This document shows positions 1-8,577 of a DNA stretch of 64,000 nucleotides, piece by piece. The DNA is taken from NCBI RefSeq assembly GCF_902706035.1, contig NZ_CACSJA010000012.1, positions 1-64,000 of the forward strand, in the 5' to 3' direction. The translations under genes and the position numbers were made by a program. Origin of the DNA: Pantoea sp. 18069. Its GTDB lineage: Bacteria; Pseudomonadota; Gammaproteobacteria; Burkholderiales; Burkholderiaceae_C. Numbering within the stretch: the stretch's first letter is position 1; each line of letters starts with the position of its first letter. The notes below the pieces were generated by a model. That model was not told the DNA's origin and searched no databases. It worked only from the letters and a program-made list of their open reading frames with translations.

Positions 1-1
1 G

Positions 2-259
2 CTGCCCATAGACAACAATCACGATGAGCAGCAAATGCGAATCTGGGCGACTGGCAGAAAAAATTGGCTCTTCGCCGGTACGCTGCTGGCCGGCCAGCGT
101 GCGGCCGCGATCACGAGCTTGATCCAGACGGCCAAACTCAATGGCCACGATCCCTATGCGTATCTGAAAGACGTGCTCACGCGGCTGCCCACCCACAAGG
201 CACGTGACATTGACCAACTGCTGCCGCACATCTGGTTGCCGCCTACTGCTACCGCATAG
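2..259 (+). CDS. IS66 family transposase (TnpC), C-terminal end only
   Basis: This is the last 85 residues of the IS66 DDE transposase; the reading frame is open from the first bases of the window, so the gene begins upstream. The visible part has the family's tail: LPIDNN near the left edge (the region holding the last catalytic acidic residue), then GRKNWLFAG, AKLNGHDPYAYLKDVLTRLP and LLPHIW just before the stop. The transposase cuts and joins the element's ends. The visible frame is intact, but whether the element is still mobile cannot be told from this fragment, because tnpA, tnpB and most of tnpC are not in view. Confidence 0.9.
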   Translation: MPIDNNHDEQQMRIWATGRKNWLFAGTLLAGQRAAAITSLIQTAKLNGHDPYAYLKDVLTRLPTHKARDIDQLLPHIWLPPTATA

Positions 260-286
260 CGCCGACTCTGCGCAAGGGCCGGACCG

Positions 287-308
287 CGTGTGTTTGCTGG
301 CCCCTTAC
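287..308 (+). repeat. IS66 terminal inverted repeat, copy 1
   Basis: Contains GTGTTTGCTGGCCCCTTAC ending at 308, identical to the copy ending at 451. The TTAC end matches the GTAA terminus of IS66 elements. It lies in the expected place, shortly after the transposase stop. Confidence 0.75.
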
Positions 309-375
309 CCTTGAACTCCGAGCTGTGCCGCCGCCTGCGTCGCCGGCCCATCAAATCTATTCCGTAAGTGTTCAT

Positions 376-399
376 GTGTCCGCCTAAGTTGGTGGACAC
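376..399. repeat. Palindrome between the two IS66 repeats
   Basis: GTGTCCGCC and GGTGGACAC flank a six-base centre, with one G-T mismatch in the arms. It sits in the 121-base stretch between the two IS66 end copies, where no gene is visible. It may be the terminal repeat of a second, unrelated insertion element; I cannot name the family. Confidence 0.4.
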
Positions 400-429
400 G
401 AGCCTCCTACAGCGTCGGGTCGATATCAA

Positions 430-451
430 CGTGTGTTTGCTGGCCCCTTAC
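430..451 (+). repeat. IS66 terminal inverted repeat, copy 2
   Basis: Second identical copy of the terminal repeat, directly abutting the truncated Bug gene. The flanks of the two copies differ, so only about 23 bases are duplicated, not a longer segment. Confidence 0.7.
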
Positions 452-686
452 CAATGTGTCCACCTGGTATGCGCTGTACACCACCGGAGGCACACCGACG
501 CCAGTGGTGCAGCGCCTGGTCGGTGCCCTCAATCATGTGCTGACGGCCAGCGATTCGGTCGCGCGCATCAAGGGCCTGGGCGGCGAAGTGCAGATTTTGA
601 GCATTGAGCAGTTTTCCAGGTTCAACCAGGAAGAGTTCGAGCGCTACGGCCAGTTGATCCGCAGCGCCAACGTCAAGGCAGAGTAA
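452..686 (+). pseudogene. Bug/TctC-type tripartite tricarboxylate receptor, 5' end removed by the IS66 element
   Basis: The remaining 77 codons are the C-terminal lobe of a Bug periplasmic receptor: STWYAL, then the GGTPTPVVQRL helix that all Bug proteins carry after the hinge, and the closing FNQEEFERYGQLIRSANVK segment. There is no signal peptide, no N-terminal lobe and no credible start; the frame runs straight out of the IS66 repeat. A full Bug protein is about 320 residues. The stop is 20 bases before the PdxA-like gene, so this was probably the first gene of the sugar-acid operon, and the insertion may also have removed the operon's promoter. A second, intact Bug gene lies inside the same operon at 4516. 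Confidence 0.85.
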
Positions 687-706
687 GTACCCAAGGAACC
701 GTCCAC

Positions 707-1753
707 ATGCAAGCTACCCCCCTTCCCACTCTCGCACTCCTAATGGGCGACTCCGCTGGTATCGGCCCGGAGATGATGGCTCGCCTACTGGCCCTTCCCG
801 CCAACCGTACCGCCGCTAACCTGCTGCTGATCGGTGATGCCTGTGTCTGGAAAGACGGCCAGGCCATTGCCGGTGTGGACGTTCCCACCCACACCATCAC
901 CGAACTGGCCGACTATGTTGCGCGCCCCGGCGACGTCACGCTGCTGGACCTGGACACGCTGGGAGGCAAGCTGCCTGTACGCGGCCAAAGTACCGAGGAA
1001 GCCGGCCGCGCCTCGTTCATTGCGATGGAAAAAGCCATTGATGCGGTGAGCGCTGGCGTGGCGCAAGCCATTGTGTTTGCCCCGCTCAACAAGCACTCGC
1101 TGCGCATCGGTGGCCTGGACGCCGAAGACGAGCTGCGCCATATGCAGCAGCGTTTCGGGGTAGAAAGTTTCGTCTGCGAATTCAATATTGCAGAATGCCT
1201 GTGGACATCGCGCGTGACGTCCCATGTGCCGGTGCGCGAGATAGCCGACCACATCGACCAACAGGGTGTGGAGGACGCCATCGCCATCATCTGGGGCGCC
1301 TTGCGCCAGGCCGGCATTGAGTCGCCCCGCGTAGCCGTCTGCGGCCTGAACCCGCATGCGGGCGACGGCGGCTCCATCGGCCGCGAAGAGATCGACATCA
1401 TTGCTCCCGCCGTGCAAGCCGCCCAGCGTTCCGGCAAGAAGGTGCTGGGCCCGTTCCCGTCAGACACCGTGTTTATCGCCGCCCAGCGTGGCGACTTTGA
1501 CGCCGTGGTCTGCATGTACCACGACCAGGGCCAGATCGCGATGAAGCTGATGGGCTTTGACAAGGGCGTGACGCTGCACGGCGGCCTGCCGGTGCCCGTG
1601 GCCACTTCCGCCAGTGGCAGCGCCTTTGACATAGCCGGCAAGGGGCTGGCCAAGATCCATGGCCTGCAGCGTGCCTTTGACCTGTGCGTGCGCATGGGCG
1701 CGGCTGTGCCGAGAAATGCGGCCACCAGCCGCATCGCCGCAGTGACAGCCTGA
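707..1753 (+). CDS. PdxA2-like 4-phospho-acid-sugar dehydrogenase (PdxA superfamily)
   Basis: 348 residues, close to the usual PdxA length. Near the N-terminus GDSAGIGPEMM is the family opening; NPHAGDGGSIG and the metal/substrate motif MYHDQGQIAMKLMGF follow, then HGGLPVPVATSASGSAFDIAGKG. The QIAMKLMGFDKGV form is that of the PdxA2 branch, which in four-carbon acid-sugar pathways oxidises 4-phosphothreonate- or erythronate-type substrates with NAD and a divalent metal, rather than that of the vitamin B6 enzyme. TphB, the terephthalate dihydrodiol dehydrogenase, belongs to the same superfamily, so an aromatic substrate is possible. The DUF1537 kinase that usually accompanies PdxA2 is not in view. 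ATG at 707 follows AAGGAA. It is the first intact gene of the operon running to 8509. Confidence 0.75.
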   Translation: MQATPLPTLALLMGDSAGIGPEMMARLLALPANRTAANLLLIGDACVWKDGQAIAGVDVPTHTITELADYVARPGDVTLLDLDTLGGKLPVRGQSTEEAGRASFIAMEKAIDAVSAGVAQAIVFAPLNKHSLRIGGLDAEDELRHMQQRFGVESFVCEFNIAECLWTSRVTSHVPVREIADHIDQQGVEDAIAIIWGALRQAGIESPRVAVCGLNPHAGDGGSIGREEIDIIAPAVQAAQRSGKKVLGPFPSDTVFIAAQRGDFDAVVCMYHDQGQIAMKLMGFDKGVTLHGGLPVPVATSASGSAFDIAGKGLAKIHGLQRAFDLCVRMGAAVPRNAATSRIAAVTA

Positions 1754-1765
1754 CAGGACCATCCC

Positions 1766-2650
1766 ATGCGCACCGCATTTTTGGGAACAGGACTGATGGG
1801 CGCCCACCAAGCGCGCCGCCTGCTGAAGGCCGGCCACACCGTGTGCGCCTGGAACCGCAGTATCGACAAGGCACGGGCCCTGGTGGCCGATGGCGCCACG
1901 GTGGCCGCAACGCCCGCCGAAGCCGTGGCCCAGGCCGAGGTGGTGTTTGTGATGCTGGAAAACGGCGATGTGGTCCAGCAGGTGCTGTTCGACAGCGGCG
2001 CCGCGCAAGCACTGGCCCGGACGCAACCTGGCGCCGTGGTGGTGGACACCAGCTCCATCAAGCCGGCGCAGGCGCGTCAGCATGCGCTGCAGTTGCATGC
2101 CCTGGGTCTGCAGCATGTCGACGCACCGGTATCGGGTGGCGTCAGCGCCGCCGAGGCTGGCAGCTTGGCCATCATGGCCGGGGGTGACGAGGCTGTGTTT
2201 GACCGCGTGCAGCCCCTGCTGTCGGCCATGGGCCGCGCCACCCACGTGGGTCCGTCCGGTGCGGGGCAATTGGCCAAGCTGGCCAACCAGATGATCGTGG
2301 CGGTGAACATTGCCGCTGTTGCCGAGGCCTTGCAAATGGCCGCAGCAGGTGGCGCGGATCCTGCCAAGGTACGCGACGCCATTCGCGGCGGCTTTGCCGA
2401 AAGCCGCGTGCTGGAGCTGCACGGCCAGCGCATGGTCGATGGCGATTTCACCCTCCGTGCCCGCTCCACCATGCAGCTCAAAGACCTGCGCAATGCCCAG
2501 GAAGTGGCGCTGGACACCGGTTTTACCGCCCCCACGGTGAACATCGTGACCACCCTGTTCGAAGACCTGGTGGCGCGCGAAGGCGAGATCGACCACAGCG
2601 GCCTGTGGCGCCAGATCGCGCACATCAACGCCCCGGCCACGCCCCCCTGA
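1766..2650 (+). CDS. 3-hydroxyisobutyrate dehydrogenase family NAD(P)-dependent reductase
   Basis: 294 residues, full length for the family. The Rossmann motif GTGLMG is at residues 7-12, the substrate-binding signature DAPVSGGVSAAEAGSL at 119-133, and the catalytic lysine at 171 in GQLAKLANQ. Relatives include MmsB, GarR (tartronate semialdehyde reductase) and LtnD (L-threonate dehydrogenase), all acting on short hydroxy acids. It starts 12 bases after the PdxA-like stop, which makes joint transcription very likely. With PdxA2 and an IlvD-type dehydratase around it, an acid-sugar substrate is most plausible; the exact one cannot be read from the sequence. Confidence 0.85.
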   Translation: MRTAFLGTGLMGAHQARRLLKAGHTVCAWNRSIDKARALVADGATVAATPAEAVAQAEVVFVMLENGDVVQQVLFDSGAAQALARTQPGAVVVDTSSIKPAQARQHALQLHALGLQHVDAPVSGGVSAAEAGSLAIMAGGDEAVFDRVQPLLSAMGRATHVGPSGAGQLAKLANQMIVAVNIAAVAEALQMAAAGGADPAKVRDAIRGGFAESRVLELHGQRMVDGDFTLRARSTMQLKDLRNAQEVALDTGFTAPTVNIVTTLFEDLVAREGEIDHSGLWRQIAHINAPATPP

Positions 2651-2722
2651 ATCACGCCCGACAAAGCGCCCGCCCATTCCTCCCCGGCCCGTCCAAACGG
2701 TGCCAGACAAAAGATTTTCACG

Positions 2723-4453
2723 ATGACCACCACACCCAAAAAACTGCGCAGCCGCGCCTGGTTCGAACGCCAGGACAAGATGGGCTTTTATTACCGCTCC
2801 TGGCTCAAGAACAGCGGCATTCCGCAAGACCAGTTTGATGGCCGGCCGGTCATCGGCATCTGCAATACCTGGTCGGAGCTCACCCCCTGCAACTCGCACT
2901 TTCGCGAGATTGCCGAGCATGTGCGCCGCGGTGTGCTCGATGCCGGCGGCTTTCCGCTGGAGTTCCCGGTGCTGTCGCTGGGCGAGACCATGATGCGCCC
3001 CACGGCCATGCTGTACCGCAATCTGGCGTCCATGGATGTGGAAGAAGCCGTGCGCGCCAATCCGCTGGATGGCGTGGTGCTGCTGATGGGCTGCGACAAG
3101 ACCACGCCCGCGCTCCTGATGGGCGCAGCCAGCGTGGATCTGCCCACCGTGGGTGTGTCGGGCGGCCCCATGCTGCGCGGCTACTACGAAGGCCGCACCG
3201 TGGGGTCGGGCACCAACACCATCTCGATGAGCGAGCAATTGCGCGCCGGCACCATCACCATCGAGCAGTTCCATGAAGCCGAAGCCGCCATGAACCGCTC
3301 GCACGGCCACTGCATGACCATGGGTACCGCATCCACCATGGCCTGCCTGGTTGAAGCACTGGGCGTGGGCATGCCCGGCAATGCCGCGATTCCTGCGGTG
3401 GATGCTCGCCGCAATGTGCTGGCCCGCGACGCCGGCCGGCGCATTGTGGACATGGTGCGCGAAGACGTCACCCTCTCGCAATTGCTGACCCGCAAGGCGT
3501 TTGAAAACGCCATTCGCACCACTGCTGCCGTGGGCGGCTCCACCAATGCCGTGGTCCACCTTCTGGCCCTGGCACGCCGCGTGGGCGTGCCGCTGGATCT
3601 GGACGATTGGGACAAGCTGGGCCGCGACGTGCATTGCCTGGTCAACCTCATGCCTTCAGGCCAGTACCTGATGGAAGACTTCTTTGAAGCGGGTGGTCTG
3701 CCTGCCGTGCTGCAGCAGTTGCACCAGCGCGGCCTGCTGCATGCCGATGCCATGACCGCCAACGGCAAGACCATGGGCGAGAACGTGGCCAATGCCCGCA
3801 ACTGGCGCCACGAAGTCATCCACCCGATGGACCAACCCTTCAAGAGCGATGCCGGCATTGCTGTGCTCGAAGGCAATCTGGCACCCAACGGCGCCATTAT
3901 CAAACCCTCTGCGGCATCACCCCATCTGCTGCAGCACACTGGCCGCGCCGTGGTGTTCAACACCATAGAAGACCTGCATGCCCGGATCAATGACGAATCG
4001 CTAGACATTGATGAAAACAGCATCATGGTGCTGCAGAACTGCGGCCCCAAGGGCTACCCCGGCATGGCCGAAGTGGGCAATATGCCGCTGCCGCCCAAGC
4101 TGCTGCGCCGTGGCATTACCGACCTGATCCGCATCTCTGACGCCCGCATGTCCGGCACGGCCTACGGGACGGTGGTGTTGCATGTCTCGCCAGAAGCCGC
4201 CGTGGGCGGCCCACTGGCCCTGGTACGCAGCGGCGATCTGATTCGCCTGGATGTGCCTGCGCGCCAGTTGCAACTGCTGGTGGATGACGCCGAACTGGCC
4301 GAGCGACGCGCCGCATGGCAAGCGCCCGAACCGCATGCCAGCCGGGGCTATGTCAAGCTTTACATCGATCATGTGACCCAGGCCCATGAAGGCGCGGACC
4401 TGGACTTTTTGGTGGGCTGCAGCGGCTCTCGTGTGCCGCGCGACAACCACTGA
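2723..4453 (+). CDS. IlvD/Edd family sugar-acid dehydratase
   Basis: 576 residues with the three cluster-binding cysteines of the sugar-acid branch: Cys56 (ELTPCNSHF), Cys124 (MGCDKTTPA) and Cys197 (HGHCMTMG). The stretch MRPTAMLYRNL and the length match L-arabinonate/D-xylonate dehydratases, which carry a [2Fe-2S] cluster, need Mg2+, and remove C3-OH from aldonic acids to give 2-keto-3-deoxy acids. The branched-chain enzyme IlvD is related, but the genomic setting is not that of valine/isoleucine synthesis. The gene follows the reductase after 72 bases. In this operon a five-carbon, 5-deoxy aldonate would yield 4-hydroxy-2-oxovalerate, the substrate of the last gene. The family call is firm; the substrate is inferred. 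Confidence 0.9.
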   Translation: MTTTPKKLRSRAWFERQDKMGFYYRSWLKNSGIPQDQFDGRPVIGICNTWSELTPCNSHFREIAEHVRRGVLDAGGFPLEFPVLSLGETMMRPTAMLYRNLASMDVEEAVRANPLDGVVLLMGCDKTTPALLMGAASVDLPTVGVSGGPMLRGYYEGRTVGSGTNTISMSEQLRAGTITIEQFHEAEAAMNRSHGHCMTMGTASTMACLVEALGVGMPGNAAIPAVDARRNVLARDAGRRIVDMVREDVTLSQLLTRKAFENAIRTTAAVGGSTNAVVHLLALARRVGVPLDLDDWDKLGRDVHCLVNLMPSGQYLMEDFFEAGGLPAVLQQLHQRGLLHADAMTANGKTMGENVANARNWRHEVIHPMDQPFKSDAGIAVLEGNLAPNGAIIKPSAASPHLLQHTGRAVVFNTIEDLHARINDESLDIDENSIMVLQNCGPKGYPGMAEVGNMPLPPKLLRRGITDLIRISDARMSGTAYGTVVLHVSPEAAVGGPLALVRSGDLIRLDVPARQLQLLVDDAELAERRAAWQAPEPHASRGYVKLYIDHVTQAHEGADLDFLVGCSGSRVPRDNH

Positions 4454-4515
4454 GACGACAACGCTGATTCCCCAGAGGCTGCCACAAAAAGCGGCCCATT
4501 TCAGGAGACAAAACC

Positions 4516-5526
4516 ATGCGCAATCTTTCTTCACTGCCCTTGTCGCGCCGCCTGCTGCTTCAGGCGGGCGCGGCGCAGTTGGCCACGGCAGGTCTGGCCG
4601 GTACCTCGATGGTGCAGGCCCAATCAACCACGCCAGCCTTTCCCACGCGCACTATCGAGCTGGTCGTGCCCTGGCAGGCCGGGGGTGGTGCCGATGTGGT
4701 GGCGCGGGCCTTTGGCGTGTCTGCGGCATCGCACCTGCCCCAGCCCATCGTTGTGGTCAACCGCCCGGGAGCCACAGGCCTGTTGGGCATGAAGGATGTG
4801 CTGGGCGCCAAGCCCGATGGCTACAAGCTGCTGCTGACCACCAACGAGATCACTTTCGTCAAACACCTGGGCCAGGGCAAGTACAGCCCGGATGATGTGC
4901 GCCCGATTGCCCGGCTCAATGCCGATCCGATTGCCATCGTGGCCCGCACCGATTCCGGCTACAAAAACCTGAACGACCTGCTGGCCGCTGCCCGCCAGCC
5001 CGGCGCCAACGTCCGTGTGGGCAATGCCGGCCAGGGCTCCACCTTGCACATGGCTGCGCTCGCGCTGTGCCAGCGTGCGGGTGTGGAGTTCAACCATATC
5101 CCATTTGCCGGTGGCGCTCCTGCGCTGCAGGCCCTGCTGGGTGGCCACATCGACGCGGTGTCGATCACCACGGCTGAAGCCGCCAACTATGTGACCGCCG
5201 GCACCCTGCGCCCCTTGGGCGTGATGGCCGAGCGCCGCCTGAGCAATCTGCCCGAAGTCGCCACGCTGCGCGAAACCGGTATCGACCTCACCGTGAGCCT
5301 GTGGCGTGCGTTGGCGGCCCCCAAAGGCACGCCCGATGCGGTCATGGCCGTGCTTCGCACTGCGGCGGCCCAGGCCGCGCGCGAGCCGGTGCTGCTCGAT
5401 ACGCTGAAAAAATTGCAGTTCAGCGCCGACTCGTATGGCGACCACACCGTGATGGCTGCGCAAATGGAGCGTGACAGCGCGCTATTCAAGGAACTGATCG
5501 AGCAAGTGCAACTGAAACTGTCCTGA
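4516..5526 (+). CDS. Bug/TctC-type periplasmic solute receptor
   Basis: 336 residues. An N-terminal export signal (SRRLLLQAGAAQLATAGLA, ending near VQAQ at about residue 36) carries twin arginines and may use Tat. The mature protein starts with the Bug pattern IELVVPWQAGGGADVVAR, followed by VVVNRPGATGLLG and HIPFAGGAPALQALLGGHID. Bug receptors bind carboxylates or similar small acids for tripartite tricarboxylate transporters, or act as sensors. No TctA/TctB membrane partners are in the window. RBS GGAGA lies before ATG 4516. It follows the dehydratase by 62 bases and is only 7 bases from the amidohydrolase, so it probably supplies the operon's substrate. Confidence 0.9.
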   Translation: MRNLSSLPLSRRLLLQAGAAQLATAGLAGTSMVQAQSTTPAFPTRTIELVVPWQAGGGADVVARAFGVSAASHLPQPIVVVNRPGATGLLGMKDVLGAKPDGYKLLLTTNEITFVKHLGQGKYSPDDVRPIARLNADPIAIVARTDSGYKNLNDLLAAARQPGANVRVGNAGQGSTLHMAALALCQRAGVEFNHIPFAGGAPALQALLGGHIDAVSITTAEAANYVTAGTLRPLGVMAERRLSNLPEVATLRETGIDLTVSLWRALAAPKGTPDAVMAVLRTAAAQAAREPVLLDTLKKLQFSADSYGDHTVMAAQMERDSALFKELIEQVQLKLS

Positions 5527-5533
5527 CCCTGCC

Positions 5534-6502
5534 ATGCCTGCATTGTTTGGTTTCGCCCGCCCGTTCGTTGACGCGCACCACCATTTCTGGAACCTCGACC
5601 GCAACCCCTATCCCTGGCTGCAGGATGAGGTGCTGCCGGCCTTCCGCTATGGCGACTACAGCGCGCTGCGTCGTAACTATCTGCCGGCCGATTACGCTCG
5701 AGACACCGCCGGCTTTGCCCCGGCAATGACGGTGCACATGGAAGCGGAATGGTCGCGTGCCAACCCGGTCGATGAAAGCCTGTGGTTGGCCGAAGTGGCG
5801 GCCACACATGGCCGGCCCCATGCCATCGTGGCGCATGCCGATCTTGCCGCCAGCGATGCGGCAGAAACGCTGGCGCGCCAGGCCGCCGTGTCGCTGGTGC
5901 GAGGCATCCGCCAAAAGCCCACACCCACCGAACGCGGCGGCAGGCGCAGCAGCGCCTTGGCGGGCTCCATGGACAACGACCGCTGGCGTGCGGGCTATGC
6001 GCTGCTGGCACCGCACGGCCTGACGTTCGATTTGCAGGTGCCCTGGTGGAACCTGGACCAGGCCGCCGACCTGGCCCGCGACTTTGCAGACACCCTGATC
6101 ATCTTGAACCACACCGGCCTGCCCAGTGATCGCAGTGCAGAAGGCCTGGCTGGCTGGCGCCGTGCCCTGGAGCAACTGGCGGCGGCACCCAATACCGCTG
6201 TCAAGATTTCGGGCCTGGGCCTGGCGGGCCAGCCTTGGCGCGCGCAAGACAACATTGCGCTGATCCGCGACACGCTGGCGATTTTTGGCCACAAGCGCTG
6301 CCTGTTTGCCAGCAATTTCCCCGTAGATAGCCTGGTGGCCGACTACGGCACGGTGATGCGAGGCTTTGTAGAGGCCATTGCACCGCTTGGCGATGCCCAG
6401 CAACAGGCCGTGCTGCACGACAACGCCGTGCGCATTTACCGATTGAACAGCGCTCCCCCCTATTTGGCAACTGCCAGCGCCCACCAGCGCCAGCCTGCAT
6501 GA
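5534..6502 (+). CDS. Amidohydrolase-family lactonase (COG3618, L-fuconolactonase-like)
   Basis: 322 residues. The N-terminal metal motif is [10 protein letters not shown] (histidines 15-17), followed by NPYPWL, both typical of COG3618; a late ASNFPVDSL stretch fits the barrel's last metal or catalytic aspartate. Members include L-fuconolactonase, L-rhamnonolactonase, 2-pyrone-4,6-dicarboxylate hydrolase and 4-sulfomuconolactonase, all of which open lactone rings. The start is 7 bases after the Bug stop. Placed between a sugar-acid dehydratase and an aldolase/dehydrogenase pair, a role in hydrolysing an aldono-lactone fits best; a pyrone lactone is the alternative. Confidence 0.82.
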   Translation: MPALFGFARPFVDAHHHFWNLDRNPYPWLQDEVLPAFRYGDYSALRRNYLPADYARDTAGFAPAMTVHMEAEWSRANPVDESLWLAEVAATHGRPHAIVAHADLAASDAAETLARQAAVSLVRGIRQKPTPTERGGRRSSALAGSMDNDRWRAGYALLAPHGLTFDLQVPWWNLDQAADLARDFADTLIILNHTGLPSDRSAEGLAGWRRALEQLAAAPNTAVKISGLGLAGQPWRAQDNIALIRDTLAIFGHKRCLFASNFPVDSLVADYGTVMRGFVEAIAPLGDAQQQAVLHDNAVRIYRLNSAPPYLATASAHQRQPA

Positions 6503-6522
6503 CCCGGTTTGAAAGGACTTTT

Positions 6523-7485
6523 ATGACCCGTAAACTCAAAGCCGCCATCATTGGCAGCGGCAACATCGGCACCGACCTGATGATCAAGATCCTGCGCCAC
6601 GGCCAGCATATCGAGATCGCCGCCATGGTCGGCATCGACCCCGCATCGGATGGCCTGGCGCGCGCAGCCCGCATGGGCGTGGCCACCACCCATGAAGGCG
6701 TCGAGGGCCTTGCTGGCCTGCCCCAGTTCGCCGATATCGACTTCGTGTTCGACGCCACCAGCGCCGGCGCCCATGTGAAGAACGATGCTTTCCTGCGCAG
6801 CCTCAAGCCCGGCATCCGCATGATCGATCTGACACCGGCTGCCATCGGCCCCTATTGCATTCCGGTGGTCAATGGCAATGCCCATCTGGATGCGCTCAAT
6901 GTGAACATGGTCACCTGCGGTGGCCAGGCCACCATTCCCATGGTGGCAGCAGTCTCTCGTGTGGCCAAGGTGCACTATGGCGAGATCATTGCCTCGATCT
7001 CCAGCAAGAGCGCAGGCCCTGGTACCCGCGCCAACATCGACGAGTTCACCGAAACCACCTCCAAGGCCATCGAGGCAGTGGGGGGCGCCACCAAGGGCAA
7101 GGCCATCATCATCATGAACCCGGCCGAGCCGCCGCTGCTCATGCGCGACACGGTCTATACCCTGAGCGAGCTGGCCGATGAAACCGCCATTGCCGACTCG
7201 GTGGCGCGCATGGCTGCCGAGGTGCATGCCTATGTGCCCGGCTATCGCCTAAAGCAGAGGGTGCAATTCGACCGTATCGACCAGCCCATCCGCATCCCTG
7301 GCGTGGGCGATGCGCTGCGCGGCTTGAAGACCTCGATCTTTCTGGAGGTGGAGGGCGCGGCCCACTACCTGCCTGCTTACGCCGGCAACCTGGACATCAT
7401 GACCAGCGCAGGCCTTCGCACGGCCGAGCAAATGGCCGCCCGCTTGCTGGCAGCCTCGCTGGCCGAGCAGATCGTTACCGCCTGA
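6523..7485 (+). CDS. mhpF: Acetaldehyde dehydrogenase (acylating)
   Basis: 320 residues, the normal size for MhpF/DmpF/BphJ. The NAD motif GSGNIGTD is at residues 11-18, and the catalytic cysteine is Cys132 in MVTCGGQAT. It converts acetaldehyde, NAD and CoA to acetyl-CoA, normally receiving acetaldehyde through a channel from the aldolase partner with which it forms a complex. ATG 6523 was chosen over an in-frame upstream ATG because GAAAGGA lies six bases before it and the protein then begins exactly like the family. The aldolase partner follows after 11 bases but is frameshifted. Confidence 0.93.
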   Translation: MTRKLKAAIIGSGNIGTDLMIKILRHGQHIEIAAMVGIDPASDGLARAARMGVATTHEGVEGLAGLPQFADIDFVFDATSAGAHVKNDAFLRSLKPGIRMIDLTPAAIGPYCIPVVNGNAHLDALNVNMVTCGGQATIPMVAAVSRVAKVHYGEIIASISSKSAGPGTRANIDEFTETTSKAIEAVGGATKGKAIIIMNPAEPPLLMRDTVYTLSELADETAIADSVARMAAEVHAYVPGYRLKQRVQFDRIDQPIRIPGVGDALRGLKTSIFLEVEGAAHYLPAYAGNLDIMTSAGLRTAEQMAARLLAASLAEQIVTA

Positions 7486-7496
7486 GGAGGCACCCG

Positions 7497-8509
7497 ATGA
7501 ACCCGCACAAGAAAATCTACATCTCCGATGTGACGCTGCGCGACGGCAGCCATGCCATTCGCCACCAGTACAGCGTGGCCCAGGCCCGCCAGATCGCCAA
7601 GGCGCTCGATGATGCCAAGGTGGACTCGATTGAAGTGGCCCATGGCGATGGCCTGCAGGGCAGCAGCTTCAACTACGGTTTTGGTGCCCACACCGATCTG
7701 GAATGGATCGAGGCGGTAGCCGATGTGGTCCAGCATGCCAAGATCGCCACCTTGCTGCTGCCGGGCATAGGCACCGTGCACGACCTCAAGGCGGCCTACA
7801 ACGCAGGCGCGCGGCCACCCACTGCACCGAGGCCGATGTCTCCAAGCAGCACATTGAGTACGCGCGCCATCTCGGCATGGAGGCGGTGGGTTTTTTGATG
7901 ATGAGCCACATGACCACGCCGCAAAAGCTGGCCGAGCAGGCCAAGCTGATGGAAAGCTACGGCGCCACCGTCTGCTACGTGGTTGACTCCGGTGGCGCCC
8001 TGGGCATGCAGGATGTGCGCGCCCGTTTCCGGGCCTTCAAAGATATCCTGAAGCCCGAAACCCAGACCGGCATGCATGCCCACCACAACCTGAGCCTGGG
8101 TGTCGCCAACTCCATCGTGGCCGTCGAAGAAGGCTGCGACCGGGTGGATGCGAGCCTGGCCGGCATGGGTGCCGGTGCCGGCAATGCGCCGTTGGAGGTA
8201 TTTATTGCCGCCGCCGAACGACTGGGCTGGGAGCATGGCACCCACCTGTACCAACTGATGGACGCTGCCGACGACATCGTGCGCCCGCTGCAAGACCGGC
8301 CGGTGCGGGTGGACCGAGAAACGCTGGCCCTCGGTTATGCCGGTGTCTACAGCTCGTTTCTGCGCCACTCGGAAGTGGCCGCCGCCAAGTACAACCTGAA
8401 AGCGGTGGACATCCTGGTGGAGCTAGGCAAACGCCGCATGGTGGGCGGCCAAGAGGACATGATTGTGGATGTGGCCCTGGACTTGATCAAACGCCGCCAG
8501 GCCGCTTGA
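7497..8509 (+). pseudogene. mhpE: 4-hydroxy-2-oxovalerate aldolase with an internal frameshifting deletion
   Basis: The two halves lie in different frames. From 7497 the protein begins [20 protein letters not shown], the DRE-TIM aldolase opening with its metal-binding aspartate, and runs normally to AYNAGAR near 7813. After that the family sequence continues only in another frame from 7814 ([20 protein letters not shown]) to the stop at 8509. The family's usual G-A-R-V-V-R-V-A-T-H-C-T-E stretch is short by about 13 bases in a run of GCGCG repeats, as expected of slipped-strand deletion. The enzyme splits 4-hydroxy-2-oxovalerate into pyruvate and acetaldehyde. As written no full product can be made; a sequencing or assembly error is the alternative. 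RBS GAGGAGG precedes ATG 7497. Confidence 0.88.
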
Positions 8510-8577
8510 TTCCACGCAGCGCCCACAGAACCAGCTGGCGTTTGGCGTGACTGGACTGCCACTGGCAGGCAGGCAAG

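Larger units (their letters stand above)
1..451 (+). mobile_element. Right-hand end of an IS66-family insertion sequence, with duplicated terminal repeat
   Basis: The window opens inside an IS66 transposase, and the element's right terminal repeat follows 28 bases after its stop. IS66 elements end in 5'-GTAA; read on the complement, the repeats at 287-308 and 430-451 both begin GTAAGGGGCC. Two right-end repeats in the same orientation, 143 bases apart, are not expected for a simple insertion, so the outer boundary may be 308 or 451. DNA directly beyond 451 is the remainder of a Bug receptor gene. The left end, tnpA and tnpB lie outside the window. Confidence 0.75.

Noticed and set aside
2745-2785. 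GGTTCGAACG word resembling a tRNA T-loop
   Set aside because: It lies inside the dehydratase coding sequence (Trp-Phe-Glu-Arg); no acceptor or anticodon stems flank it.
1460-3634. Very long open frame on the minus strand across the PdxA/reductase/dehydratase genes
   Set aside because: It is the antisense shadow of three well-supported genes in high-GC DNA; the protein is rich in His, Gly and Gln without any domain.
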